From a bacterium BMS3Bbin14 (lineage in GTDB: Bacteria; Desulfobacterota; Desulfobulbia; Desulfobulbales; Desulfobulbaceae), in the NCBI GenBank assembly GCA_002897615.1, contig BDTX01000021.1:62001-126000 (forward strand): a stretch of DNA of 64,000 nt. The letters are read 5' to 3'. The notes under the pieces were generated by a model, which had not been told where the DNA came from, did no database searches, and saw only the letters and a program-made list of their open reading frames with translations. Positions 44,943 to 54,203 of the stretch are shown here, one piece after another. Position 1 is the first letter of the stretch. Every line of letters starts with the position of its first letter. Both the position numbers and the translations under genes were made by a program.

Positions 44943-44978
44943 AAGCCCCTGGCCCGTAAGCCAGGGGCTTCTTTGTTT
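44943..44978 (+). terminator. Rho-independent terminator of the PEP-CTERM gene
   Basis: Perfect 11-bp stem AAGCCCCTGGC/GCCAGGGGCTT (44943-44953, 44960-44970), 6-nt loop, then CTTTGTTT. Confidence 0.9.
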
Positions 44979-45051
44979 ATATCATCCTGCCCGCGGTATT
45001 GATGATGGCGCTGACAGGACGAAATCAGGCATCAGGCGGGATCTGTTAGAG

Positions 45052-45334
45052 AGTGTGCTCCCCCCAGATTTTGCCCAATCTCGGCGTTATGCGAAAAAAT
45101 AACCCTCAGAGTATCACTTATAATTTATCCTGGATCCGTTATCGGGCGCCCCGCAGTCCGGCGCGGTGCAGACCAGGAAATACATTTATTTGACAATAAT
45201 ACAATAGATTCCACATGTTGCATGGAGCATTACCTCAAGCGGTCACTGGTTCAGGTTTATGATTTATTTTTTCGCATGCTCGAAGTCTGCACTTACCTGA
45301 TCTCGAAGAAACTCCTCATCTCCGGACGGACACT
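45052..45334. mobile_element. Element B copy 3, split by an element A
   Basis: Left arm AGTGTGCTCC...CGGCGTTATGCGAAAAAATAAC (45052 on) and right arm ...TTTTTTCGCATGC...CGGACGGACACT (to 45334) are the two halves of a diverged B element, interrupted at 45129-45255 by element A copy 8. Confidence 0.8.
45129..45255 (+). mobile_element. Element A copy 8 (short form) nested in element B
   Basis: 127 bp from CCTGGATCCG to GGTTCAGG, flanked by TTTAT on both sides (45124-45128 and 45256-45260), a 5-bp target duplication inside element B. Confidence 0.9.
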
Positions 45335-45372
45335 GGAGTTAATTTTGTCGTGCAATTGTTACCGGGGCCGAA

Positions 45373-47661
45373 TCAAGAGCTGGGCTTCCAGGATTTCAGG
45401 AGCTTTTCCGCTTTATGGCGTTCCGGGAAATCTGTTGTTTCTTTAAGGCATTGTTCCATTTCCTGTAAGGCCTCCCTGTCGGCTCCCTGGGCTTTCAGGG
45501 AAAGAGCAAGGTGATAGCGGATAGTAGGTGTATGAGGCAGAGCAGAAACCGCATCCTGAAATTGACTCGTTGCCAGGGCAAATGATCCTCGCAAATAATG
45601 GATATATCCCAACGTGTCACTTATCCTGGCATTATCAGGCTGGCTCTGCTTCGCAATCAACGCCAGCCGTAAAGCTTCTCCCAGATCAGGCGCTTTCTCC
45701 TGGGCAATGAGCCACGAGAGATTGTTGGCTGCCGGGGCGAACTGTGCATGACGTACGAGAATTTTACGGTAGGTCTCCTTGGCCTCGTTCAATTTGCCTG
45801 ACTGTTCAAAAAGCGTGGCAAGCCCCATTAATGCCTGGAGTGAGTCGGGTTGTTTTTTTAGCAGCTTTCTATACTCTGCAATTGCCTCCTTGATGTTTCC
45901 CCTTTTTTCCTGAATAGCGGCCAGCATTATATAAGAACGGCGATTTTTCGGAATCTGTAACTGAAGTTGTTGAAAAATTTTGCTTGCCTCATCAAGTGAT
46001 CCTTGTTGGTAGAGAAGGTCACCAAGCAGCAGCAGGTTACCGGAGGCATCGGGGGCCTTGGCGACCTGTTCGCGAACCCGTTTTATGAATTTTTCTGACT
46101 CGTTGTGCCGAAGATAAAAAACTGAAAGAAGGGCAAGGGCTGGAGTATAATCCGGTTTGCGGGAGAGAATTTGTTCTAATAGACGATTTGCGTCGGCAGT
46201 TTGCTTGAGAGCCATCTTGGTCACGGCCAAATTATAGAGTACCTCAATGTTTTCAGGAAAGAGTTTGTTTATCTTCTCCAATACTTTGAGAGCGCTGTCT
46301 GTTTTTTGTACATGAAGCAGACTCTGGCTGAGAATGAGTGCGGCATGAATATTGCGAGGAGCGAGACGAAGGGCGATGGCTGCTTCTTGCTGAGCGCGGT
46401 CAAATTGTTTTTGGCGGAGAAGATGCCGGGCAAGCAGGGCGTGGGCCGATGAGTTGTTGTTACTGTATTTCACCGCCTGGGCAGCGGCCTTTTGTGAAAG
46501 CTCAAGCCGTCCCCTGGCTAACTGGGCAAGACTCAGTTGGAAATAAACCGCACCCCATTCCGGATTCTCCCTGAGCAGCTGATTTAAAATGGCAATGGCG
46601 TCATCGTTGGCACCATCTTTTATGTAAAGCTTAGCCTTAACCAGATTCGCCAGGGGGAGTTTTTTGTTTTTTTTGAGAATGTCAGTGATGAGCTTTTTGG
46701 CCTCGGTAAATTTCTTATGTTCAAAATAAAAATTAGCGAGCAACGCCTTGATTGCCAGAGGGTTGTTACTTTTGTTCAAAGCTTTGCGGAGAGCCTTTTC
46801 TGCCTTTTTAAATGCATTTGTTTTATTATAAAAAATAGCAGCAAAGAGATAAATTTGATCATTATCCGGTGCAAGAGAAATGGCTCGGGAAATAGCTTGT
46901 TCGGCCTTTTTGTTTTCTTTTTTTCGCATGTAATAGGAGGCCAGCCTCAAAAGAGGTTTGGTGGAAGAAGGAAAAGCACGGACAGTTTCAAGGAGCTGTT
47001 TCCCTGCTTTCTCTTCTTGCTTCCGGCTGAAATAAAAATCTGTCAGGGCTTGATGGTTTGACATGTTTTGCGGGTTCACCTCAAGTGCCTTCAACAGGGC
47101 CTGCTCTGCTTTTTGATTCATATGTTTTGCGGAAAAGATCTCGGCCTGCAACACATAAAGATGGTCCAGGTTCGGTTGGCTGGCTATGGCTTTGTTAATG
47201 GCCTTTTCGGCTTTATCAATGTTGCCGCTCTTAAGCTCAATGTTCGCCAGGACAGCCAATGCCTGGGCATGATGAGGTTGGTTGGCAAGAATTTTTTCAA
47301 TGCAGGCCCGGCTTTCCTCAAGCCTGTTCGCCAGAAGGAGAAATTGAGCGGTTTTAAGCTGGGCGACATAATTTGAGGGATCAAGGATGGCTGCCCGCTG
47401 CAACTCCCGAAAGGCTTTTTGCGGCTCACCTGTTTTGAGATACGCAAGACCTAGCTGGAACCGGGCCTTGGCATACTTGGGATCAATCTGGATCGCGTTA
47501 CGAAATTCTAATATTGCTTCTTTAATTTTGTTACTATGGACATACTCCAATCCTTTGTCAAAATAAGCCTGTTTTTTCATGCTAGGACTGGAGCAGGCTG
47601 AAAAAAACAAGGACAAACAGAGAATAACTGTTAAATATGGAACATATCGGTGTGGAATCAT
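45373..47661 (-). CDS. prsT: PrsT-like TPR-repeat lipoprotein
   Basis: Large tetratricopeptide protein of the XrtA/PEP-CTERM system, anchored by lipid (lipobox FFSAC; start MIPHRYVPYL at 47661). About 762 residues made almost wholly of 34-residue TPR units, e.g. KYAKARFQLGLAYLKTGE and NPEWGAVYFQLSLAQLARG. It likely scaffolds export or assembly of polysaccharide at the envelope. A TTG start 17 codons earlier is open but lacks a signal sequence. Divergent from the chain-length gene. Confidence 0.85.
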   Translation of the reverse strand: MIPHRYVPYLTVILCLSLFFSACSSPSMKKQAYFDKGLEYVHSNKIKEAILEFRNAIQIDPKYAKARFQLGLAYLKTGEPQKAFRELQRAAILDPSNYVAQLKTAQFLLLANRLEESRACIEKILANQPHHAQALAVLANIELKSGNIDKAEKAINKAIASQPNLDHLYVLQAEIFSAKHMNQKAEQALLKALEVNPQNMSNHQALTDFYFSRKQEEKAGKQLLETVRAFPSSTKPLLRLASYYMRKKENKKAEQAISRAISLAPDNDQIYLFAAIFYNKTNAFKKAEKALRKALNKSNNPLAIKALLANFYFEHKKFTEAKKLITDILKKNKKLPLANLVKAKLYIKDGANDDAIAILNQLLRENPEWGAVYFQLSLAQLARGRLELSQKAAAQAVKYSNNNSSAHALLARHLLRQKQFDRAQQEAAIALRLAPRNIHAALILSQSLLHVQKTDSALKVLEKINKLFPENIEVLYNLAVTKMALKQTADANRLLEQILSRKPDYTPALALLSVFYLRHNESEKFIKRVREQVAKAPDASGNLLLLGDLLYQQGSLDEASKIFQQLQLQIPKNRRSYIMLAAIQEKRGNIKEAIAEYRKLLKKQPDSLQALMGLATLFEQSGKLNEAKETYRKILVRHAQFAPAANNLSWLIAQEKAPDLGEALRLALIAKQSQPDNARISDTLGYIHYLRGSFALATSQFQDAVSALPHTPTIRYHLALSLKAQGADREALQEMEQCLKETTDFPERHKAEKLLKSWKPSS

Positions 47662-48182
47662 GGTAGTTTTAAAAGAGACATTTATTTGAAGTTTCCCGGT
47701 TTGGGGGAACAATTAAACGAAGTGGTAAGTTGTATTTTTTATTAACAATAACAACTCGTTATACTGAATTGGTTTTTCCGGGTTAGCAAATTTGCACTTG
47801 AGAAATAAGGCATCCGTAAATGTTTTTATCAATTCAACATGTTAAACTTTTGGAAAAAGGTGGGGACTTCAAACACTTATAATAATTATAACGAGATATA
47901 TAATTAGAATAAATGAAAGGCTCAAAAAAGGCAAACGGAATTGACAGTGAAGCCGCATCCGGCCCAAAAAAAAACAGAATATTATGGAATTATAGAATGT
48001 TGTTGCGTTTTTTTCAGCTCTAGCTATAAAATATAAAAAATAACAGCGAAAAATTCTACCTGGCTGCTGCTCAGCAAAAATCCTGGTCAGGGGCAAAAGC
48101 GTATGGCGTTGGGTTTTTGACGGACATTGGTCGGGATCTCATCGTAAGAGTCAACACAAACAACTATTAGCCATTGCATTGT
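47662..48182. other. AT-rich divergent promoter region
   Basis: 520 bp between prsT and the chain-length gene. AT-rich with several TATAAT-like boxes (TATAAAATAT near 48025, with TTGCGT 16 bp upstream). No sigma-54 motif with both invariant pairs was found. No gene seen. Confidence 0.4.
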
Positions 48183-49736
48183 ATGAATAGTGAGCAGAGA
48201 CAACTGATCAAGAGGTTTCTCGATGTTCTTTTGCGTCGGGGAAAAATAATTATTGCTTGCCTGTTGTTAGGGTTAGCACTCGGGTTAGCGCAATATCTGA
48301 CCATGCCGAAAGTATATCAGTGTACCTCGATGATCAAATATCAACGACAGCGCGTCAATCCTACGGCTATGTCGCCTGACGATGTCCGGACCCGCGTTGA
48401 GGATGTGGTTGACACGCTCGGCGAACAGATCATGAGCAGGACTAACCTCGGGGATATAATTAAGCATTTTGATCTCTACCCCGGAATGCGGAAGAGGTCG
48501 CCCCTCGAAGATGTTGTTGATAACATGCGTAAAAAATATATAAAAATCAAATTGCTCAAGGGGGGAAATATTTTTCGGCTTACCTATGAAGGCACAGATC
48601 CGGAAAAGGTTTTGCAGGTCACCAATACCCTGGCCGCAAATTTTATTGAAAAAAATTTACGTGTTCGCCAGGCACGGGCTTCTGAAACATCGTCCTACGT
48701 GAATGATGAGCTCAGGATGGCCAAGGAGGGGCTGGATAAAAAAGAACTGGTAATGCGAGATTACAAGCTGAAATATTACAATGAAATGCCGGCGCAGAAA
48801 GCAAATAATGTCAACCGGCTCAATGCGTTGCAGCAACAATATCAGAATAATCAGGAAAGTAGTCATGAATTGGAGCGTACCAGGCTTCTGGTGCAGGAAC
48901 AGATATCATTGAGGCAGGAGCTGCTGGACCGGTCTCTGGCCGGGGCGGCAGCAGCAGGTTCAACTGGCTCATCCTTGTCTTCGGAAGGGCTGGATAACAT
49001 TGAGCAGGTGCGCTTGAGGCTCCAGAGTTTGAAGGCTCGCTATACCGCTGCTCATCCTGAGGTGAAGAGACTGAAGAGAATTCTCCGTGATCTCGAAAAA
49101 CAGCAGTATGCAAAATCGGGAGAAGGGGGGTCTCGTCTCTTTGATCCACAAATTGAAGAACTCCATAACCAGCTAAACGATCTTAAATTTAATCTTGCTC
49201 GTTTGGCAAAGGAGCGCCGGGCGCTTGCTAAAGAGATAAAAAAGTATGAGCGGTGGATCGCCAAGACCCCTGTCCGGGAAGCGGAATGGTCTGCCTTGAC
49301 CAGGGATTATGAACAGCTCAATCGGTATTACCAGAGATTGGTGACCCAGAGTCTGCACGCTGAATCGGCCCTGAGCCTGGAAAAGCAACTCAAGGGCAGC
49401 CAGTTTGAAATTATTGAGCCGGCCCGCTTTCCTGAGAAACCTTTTAAACCTGATTTTTTGAGGATTATGCTGATGGCTGTTGGTGCGGGTTTGGGAGTCG
49501 GAGGCGCTCTGGCCTTTGGCCTTGAGTTTTTAGGCACCTCATTTAAAGACCCTCAAGATCTGGAATCTTATCTGGGCCTGCCGATAATATGCGCGGTTCC
49601 TGATATTCGCACAAGGAAAGAGTCGATTAAAAGAAAAATATGGCAGCTTGCCTGGTACGTCGTTTTGTTTCTTGCCGTTGGCGGAATAGTCCTCGCAACT
49701 GCGCATTTCTGGAACCAGGGAAAGATCGTTTTATAG
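48183..49736 (+). CDS. Polysaccharide chain-length determinant (Wzz/EpsF-type)
   Basis: Polysaccharide co-polymerase of the XrtA-locus type. TM1 at about 20-40 (GKIIIACLLLGLALGLAQYL), a long periplasmic coiled coil (about 150-400, e.g. LNALQQQYQNNQESSHELER), a Pro-rich segment EPARFPEKPFKPDF before TM2 (about 430-455), and an extra hydrophobic helix at the C-terminus. It controls polymer length together with the kinase that follows by 10 bp. ATG at 48183 chosen; a TTG three codons earlier is possible. Confidence 0.88.
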   Translation: MNSEQRQLIKRFLDVLLRRGKIIIACLLLGLALGLAQYLTMPKVYQCTSMIKYQRQRVNPTAMSPDDVRTRVEDVVDTLGEQIMSRTNLGDIIKHFDLYPGMRKRSPLEDVVDNMRKKYIKIKLLKGGNIFRLTYEGTDPEKVLQVTNTLAANFIEKNLRVRQARASETSSYVNDELRMAKEGLDKKELVMRDYKLKYYNEMPAQKANNVNRLNALQQQYQNNQESSHELERTRLLVQEQISLRQELLDRSLAGAAAAGSTGSSLSSEGLDNIEQVRLRLQSLKARYTAAHPEVKRLKRILRDLEKQQYAKSGEGGSRLFDPQIEELHNQLNDLKFNLARLAKERRALAKEIKKYERWIAKTPVREAEWSALTRDYEQLNRYYQRLVTQSLHAESALSLEKQLKGSQFEIIEPARFPEKPFKPDFLRIMLMAVGAGLGVGGALAFGLEFLGTSFKDPQDLESYLGLPIICAVPDIRTRKESIKRKIWQLAWYVVLFLAVGGIVLATAHFWNQGKIVL

Positions 49737-49746
49737 GAGAGTGACA

Positions 49747-50619
49747 GTGGGAAAGGTTTCCAGGGCACTGGACAAAGCGGGGGCACCTATCAAGCCGGAC
49801 GAAAATAGTTTTATTCCCGCTGATGTGACCCCAAGAAGTCGTGATGCGGTTGTTGAAAGAAAAAAGGTGCCAGGCGGGACGAAAACGTCTCCTTCGCCCG
49901 CTCCGACCGTGAATACGTTCGAGGGCTGGGATGAAAGGCTGGTCGCTGCAAGTAGGAATTTCTCCGGGGTGGTGGAAAGTTTCAGGAAGCTGCGGACCAG
50001 GATTTTGTATCCGGTCGAAGGTGATGTTCCCCGCAGTATTCTGATCATCAGTGCCGATGCCCAGGAAGGGAAAAGTTTTATCTGCGCCAATCTGGGGCTA
50101 AGTTTGGCCCATAGTGTGGCTCAGCATGCTCTCATGATTGATTGTGATTTGCGCCGTCCTTCGCTGGCCGGTATTTTTGGGTTGGATAATTCACGGGGGC
50201 TGGTTGACTATCTCAGGGGCGAAGAGGATTTTGCTCGACTGGTCTATGAAACCGGGCTCCCTGACCTCAGTATAATGCCGGCCGGGCTGCCGCCCGACAA
50301 CCCTGCCGAGCTTATAGGTTCCGAGAGAATGGCCAGCCTGCTAAATGAGGCGGTCAACGGATATGTCGATGGTTTTGTCCTGCTGGACTGCCCACCCTTT
50401 CAGGCAGTTTCGGAATCTGCCGTCCTGGCTCAACTGGTTGATAAGGTGGTTTTGGTGGTAAGATGGGGCAGGGCCGGCCGGGAGAATATTAAAAAACTTG
50501 TTGAACAGATCGGCCGGGACAAGATTATCGGCATTGTTTTCAATTCCTTTGAAATGAATATTCTCGACAGAAAAATGCAAGATGTGGGATATCATAATTA
50601 TTACTCGGAAAGATATTAA
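49747..50619 (+). CDS. Tyrosine autokinase of the exopolysaccharide locus (CpsD/CapB type)
   Basis: Cytosolic BY-kinase. Walker A ADAQEGKSF, Walker A' LMIDCDLRRPSL and Walker B VLLDCPPF are present; the C-terminus is Tyr-rich (YHNYYSERY), the usual autophosphorylation cluster. About 290 residues. GTG at 49747 preferred because AGGAGA lies 6 nt upstream; GTG at 49741 overlaps that site. Its partner is the membrane chain-length protein just upstream. Confidence 0.9.
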   Translation: MGKVSRALDKAGAPIKPDENSFIPADVTPRSRDAVVERKKVPGGTKTSPSPAPTVNTFEGWDERLVAASRNFSGVVESFRKLRTRILYPVEGDVPRSILIISADAQEGKSFICANLGLSLAHSVAQHALMIDCDLRRPSLAGIFGLDNSRGLVDYLRGEEDFARLVYETGLPDLSIMPAGLPPDNPAELIGSERMASLLNEAVNGYVDGFVLLDCPPFQAVSESAVLAQLVDKVVLVVRWGRAGRENIKKLVEQIGRDKIIGIVFNSFEMNILDRKMQDVGYHNYYSERY

Positions 50620-50841
50620 CAACTCAACTCTCTTGGTTGCATAAAAGATGTTGATCTGTCGTAGAAAAACGCACATTTCACTGCTCGGCGACAGGGAGTA
50701 TGCCGATTGAAATCATTACATTTTTCCATCAGGAAATTGCTGTTTTGCTTGGTGCCGTCAACATGCTAACAGTGGCACCGTGTTTATTTATAACGTAAAT
50801 TAGCTACGATAAATCAAATCGGAAGCTTGAGTTGTTAATAG

Positions 50842-52227
50842 ATGCCGTATATTCTGAAAAAATATTATCCGCCCAGAAATGTGTTTTTTTTCCTGGGAGA
50901 AGGATTACTTATTTTTTTTTCAATCAATGCGGTCTATTTGTTTTTCAAAGGTTCTGAGGTCTTTTATAGTACCATTCTTCTTTATGGGATGCGGTCCTTG
51001 TTCATGACCGCGATTTTTCAACTTGCTCTTTATTTTTTTGACCTTTATGACCTGAGCGAGGATCTGTCGGCGCAGCATGTTACTGCCCGAGTGGTTCAGG
51101 CCTTTGGCGCTGGTTGTATTGTTCTGGCGCTCGTCTATTATTTCTTCCCGATTATTGTCATTCCGACCAGGGTATTCGCGGCTGGATTCGTAGCTGTCTG
51201 CGCCAGTATCTTTCTCTGGCGCTTTCTGTATAATTATGTGCTCAAGAAGAAGATGTTCGCCCAGCGTGTTATTGTTGTCGGGACGGGGAAGATGGCGCGG
51301 GAGATAGCCGACGAGATAGAACGCAGACGGGATTCCGGTTTTACAATTGTCAGTTTTGTGGGGGACGAAGTTCCTCCTTTTTCCCTGCCTGCAGATATAC
51401 CCGTTAGCGGTGATGTTGATAATCTTCTCCAGCTCTGTCAACAGTACAGGGTTGAACGGGTTGTTGTTGCCCTTGATAACAGACGCGGTAAAACCCCGGT
51501 GCAAAAGCTGTTGCTCTGTAAGTCGCGGGGCTTCCCCGTTGAATATGGTATCACCTTTTATGAAAGACTCGCCGGTAAAATACTGGTGGAAAAGGTAAAT
51601 CCGGATTGGTTCATCTTCTCCCGCGATTTTAACAAAGGAAGGTTATTATCTTTCTGCAAACGATTCCTTGATGTTATGCTTTCGCTTTTCGGCCTGCTTG
51701 TCACTTTGCCTTTTACATTGGCCAGTTGTTTGATCATTAAACTGGAATCACCGGGCCCGATTTTTTATAGTCAGGAAAGAGTCGGGGAGCTGGGGAAGGT
51801 TTTCCGGGTGTTGAAATTTCGTTCCATGCGCAGCGATGCGGAAAAAGACGGGCCGGCGTGGGCCCTGAAAAACGACACCAGGGTAACTCGTTATGGCCGT
51901 ATTATGCGTAACCTGCGCATTGATGAGCTCCCGCAGATGTGGAATGTTTTAAAAGGGGATATGAGCTTTGTCGGGCCACGGCCGGAACGTCCGGTATTTG
52001 TGAAAAAACTTTCCGGCGCTATTCCGTATTATTCTATGCGGCACAGCATCAAACCGGGCATTACCGGTTGGGCTCAAATTTGTTACTCTTATGGCGCTTC
52101 CGAGGAAGATGCCTTGCACAAGCTGGAGTATGATCTGTATTATATCAAATATATGTCATTGCAGATGGACCTTTGGGTGATTTTTCAAACCATCAAGACG
52201 GTTTTGTTTCAGAAAGGGGCCAGATGA
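50842..52227 (+). CDS. Exopolysaccharide initiating sugar transferase (PEP-CTERM system type)
   Basis: Polyprenol-phosphate hexose-1-phosphate transferase that starts repeat-unit synthesis. Four to five N-terminal membrane helices, a CoA-binding-like Rossmann domain (VIVVGTGKMAREIADEI, about 145-240), then the catalytic bacterial sugar-transferase domain (FCKRFLDVMLSLFGLLV, KFRSMRSDAEKDGPAWA, RNLRIDELPQMWNVLKGDMS). 461 residues. 222 bp after the kinase gene. Confidence 0.9.
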   Translation: MPYILKKYYPPRNVFFFLGEGLLIFFSINAVYLFFKGSEVFYSTILLYGMRSLFMTAIFQLALYFFDLYDLSEDLSAQHVTARVVQAFGAGCIVLALVYYFFPIIVIPTRVFAAGFVAVCASIFLWRFLYNYVLKKKMFAQRVIVVGTGKMAREIADEIERRRDSGFTIVSFVGDEVPPFSLPADIPVSGDVDNLLQLCQQYRVERVVVALDNRRGKTPVQKLLLCKSRGFPVEYGITFYERLAGKILVEKVNPDWFIFSRDFNKGRLLSFCKRFLDVMLSLFGLLVTLPFTLASCLIIKLESPGPIFYSQERVGELGKVFRVLKFRSMRSDAEKDGPAWALKNDTRVTRYGRIMRNLRIDELPQMWNVLKGDMSFVGPRPERPVFVKKLSGAIPYYSMRHSIKPGITGWAQICYSYGASEEDALHKLEYDLYYIKYMSLQMDLWVIFQTIKTVLFQKGAR

Positions 52228-52268
52228 AAGGGACTTTCTGTTCAGGTTCTTAAAAATCGGAATCTTCA

Positions 52269-53768
52269 ATGTCAGGATACTTGAAAGCAAATGACGAGGT
52301 CGATCGTCTCGCCCGGAACTGGACAACATTACTCGATAATATGCTTGAGCTGGTCGTATTGATCAGGGCTGATTATGTTATCCAGTACATGAACCCGAGC
52401 GCGATTTCAACCTTTGGCGATTTGCGCCAAAAACAGTGTTATGATCATCTGTGCAATGCTGATGATCGGTGTCAAAATAACTGTCCGGTTAAGCAGGCGG
52501 TAGGTGAGAAAAAGAAAATAGAAGAAAAGGAAACCCGTATCGGCGACATTTCAGTGGCGTACACCTGTGTCCCGTTCCGCGGATATCTCGGCGACAACCT
52601 GGTTATGCTGGTGATGCGTGATATCACCCAGCGCGTCCAGCATGAATTGGAGCTTGCTCAATTCAATAACAATCTTGAAGCCGTTCTCAGCACGAAGATA
52701 GCCGAGTTAAATGAAACCGAGAGGGTTCAGGAAAAACTTTTTCAAGAGATCAATGTTTTAAAAACTAAGCTGCGCAATATGAGCCATGTCGATGAGATGA
52801 TCGGCTCAAGTCGGAAAATGCGCGATCTCAGGGAGATGATCGAGCAGGTGGCAGCGTCTGATGCCACAATTTTAATTACCGGTGAATCCGGAACCGGTAA
52901 AGAACTTGTCGCAAATATGATCCAGAAATGCAGTGAACGAAGTGACAAGCATTTCCTGAAAGTCAATTGCAATGCCATTAATGACAGTTTGCTGGAAAGT
53001 GAACTGTTCGGTTATGAAAAAGGGGCCTTTACCGGTGCCGCTTCCAGCAGAAAAGGAAAGTTTGAGATTGTCGACGGCGGCACAATTTTTCTCGATGAAA
53101 TAGGGGATATCAGCCCCAGGATGCAGGCGGCCTTGCTGAGGGTTTTGCAAAACGGCGAAATAATCAGGGTGGGCGGGAATAAGCCGATTACGGTGAATTT
53201 GCGCGTCATCGCCGCCACAAACGTCGACTTGGCCAGGAAGGTGCAAGATGGCAGTTTCCGGCTGGATCTTTTTTATCGCTTAAATATTATCAATATTGCC
53301 GTTCCCCCTTTGCGCGAAAGAAAAGATGATCTCGTTGATCTGACTATCCATTTTTTCAAGCATTATCGACAGGCTTTTAAAAAGAATCTTGATTTCCTGC
53401 CGGAGAGTATCATCAACCGGCTGTTGCTTCACGACTGGCCCGGCAATGTCAGGGAGCTTGAAAATGTAATCCAGCGGGCCGTGTTGATTGCCAAGAACTC
53501 GATCATCACGGAGCAGGATCTCGGTATTGCGGCCACGGCATCCTCTTCAGGCCTTTGTGATTACATGAAGCAGGTTTGTGAACAGTACGGCCGGAAATCT
53601 CTTAAAGAAATTGTCTCGGAGTTTGAAAAAGAAGTCATCCTGAGGTGCCTGCAGAAAAATGATGCCAATGTTCAGCTGGCGGCCAAAGAGCTCAAGGTTG
53701 GAAAAACAGGGCTTTATTCTAAAATAAAAAACTATGGTCTTAATCCGAAAATGATTAAAAAGATGTAA
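52269..53768 (+). CDS. Sigma-54-dependent activator with PAS sensor
   Basis: 499-residue enhancer-binding protein. N-terminal PAS (about 15-125) with Cys57, Cys62, Cys68 and Cys72, a pattern seen in several deltaproteobacterial PAS domains; a coiled-coil linker (125-170); AAA+ domain with GESGTGKE (205-212) and GAFTGA loop (252-257); a C-terminal Fis-type helix-turn-helix (VQLAAKELKVGKTGLYSKIK). No receiver domain, so it probably senses a signal directly. Two sigma-54 promoters in this locus (44267 and 54098) are likely targets. Confidence 0.9.
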   Translation: MSGYLKANDEVDRLARNWTTLLDNMLELVVLIRADYVIQYMNPSAISTFGDLRQKQCYDHLCNADDRCQNNCPVKQAVGEKKKIEEKETRIGDISVAYTCVPFRGYLGDNLVMLVMRDITQRVQHELELAQFNNNLEAVLSTKIAELNETERVQEKLFQEINVLKTKLRNMSHVDEMIGSSRKMRDLREMIEQVAASDATILITGESGTGKELVANMIQKCSERSDKHFLKVNCNAINDSLLESELFGYEKGAFTGAASSRKGKFEIVDGGTIFLDEIGDISPRMQAALLRVLQNGEIIRVGGNKPITVNLRVIAATNVDLARKVQDGSFRLDLFYRLNIINIAVPPLRERKDDLVDLTIHFFKHYRQAFKKNLDFLPESIINRLLLHDWPGNVRELENVIQRAVLIAKNSIITEQDLGIAATASSSGLCDYMKQVCEQYGRKSLKEIVSEFEKEVILRCLQKNDANVQLAAKELKVGKTGLYSKIKNYGLNPKMIKKM

Positions 53769-53800
53769 GTATCCTTTTATCTCTGTCGCCAAGCTATAAT

Positions 53801-54019
53801 CCTGGATCCGTGAGCGTTCGAGAACGGTGCAGATGCAAGGCGGCAACGATGTTGATTATCCTGGTGTGATATCAACGAGTTGCCAACGCAGCAAATGCGC
53901 CGTTATCGGGTGGACCGCGGGGCGGCGCGGTGAAGACCATAAAATGATTTTATTCAGTAATAATGCAATAAATTCCACATATTGACTGGAGTGCCACCTC
54001 AAGCCGTCACAGATTCAGG
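53801..54019 (+). mobile_element. Element A copy 9 (full length)
   Basis: 219-bp forward copy, CCTGGATCCGTGAGCG to CACAGATTCAGG. Flanks ATAAT (53796-53800) and ATATT (54020-54024) match at 4 of 5, a decayed target duplication. Confidence 0.88.
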
Positions 54020-54091
54020 ATATTTTTTTAATCCTCCGCCCCTCCCAGACGGTTCCGCCTTCGATCTGTCTATTTTTTTGCAAAAAAATAT

Positions 54092-54160
54092 TTATTTGGG
54101 AACTGTTTTTGCAAGAGATTTTTCAAGGTAATCATCTGCCTGTAATTCAAAATTCATCAT
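54092..54160 (-). CDS. Possible 22-residue small protein
   Basis: Minus-strand frame of 22 codons with an ideal GGAGGT Shine-Dalgarno 5 nt before tandem ATGs; the peptide runs MMNFELQADDYLEKSLAKTV plus two residues. Acidic/amphipathic, no match known to me. It overlaps the sigma-54 promoter of the opposite gene, so it may be a coincidence, a leader peptide or the start of a deleted gene. Confidence 0.35.
   Translation of the reverse strand: MMNFELQADDYLEKSLAKTVPK
54098..54113 (+). promoter_or_regulatory. Sigma-54 promoter of the PilZ-like gene
   Basis: GGAAC-TGTTT-TTGC (54099-54112), GG and GC correctly spaced by 10 bp, about 90 bp before the ATG at 54204. Confidence 0.7.
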
Positions 54161-54203
54161 TATATACCTCCATTATTAAGAAATTATGAGAGCGCAATAA
54201 CTA

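Noticed and set aside
50773-50790. TGGCACC motif before the sugar transferase as a sigma-54 promoter
   Set aside because: The -24 half is perfect but there is no GC at the -12 position.
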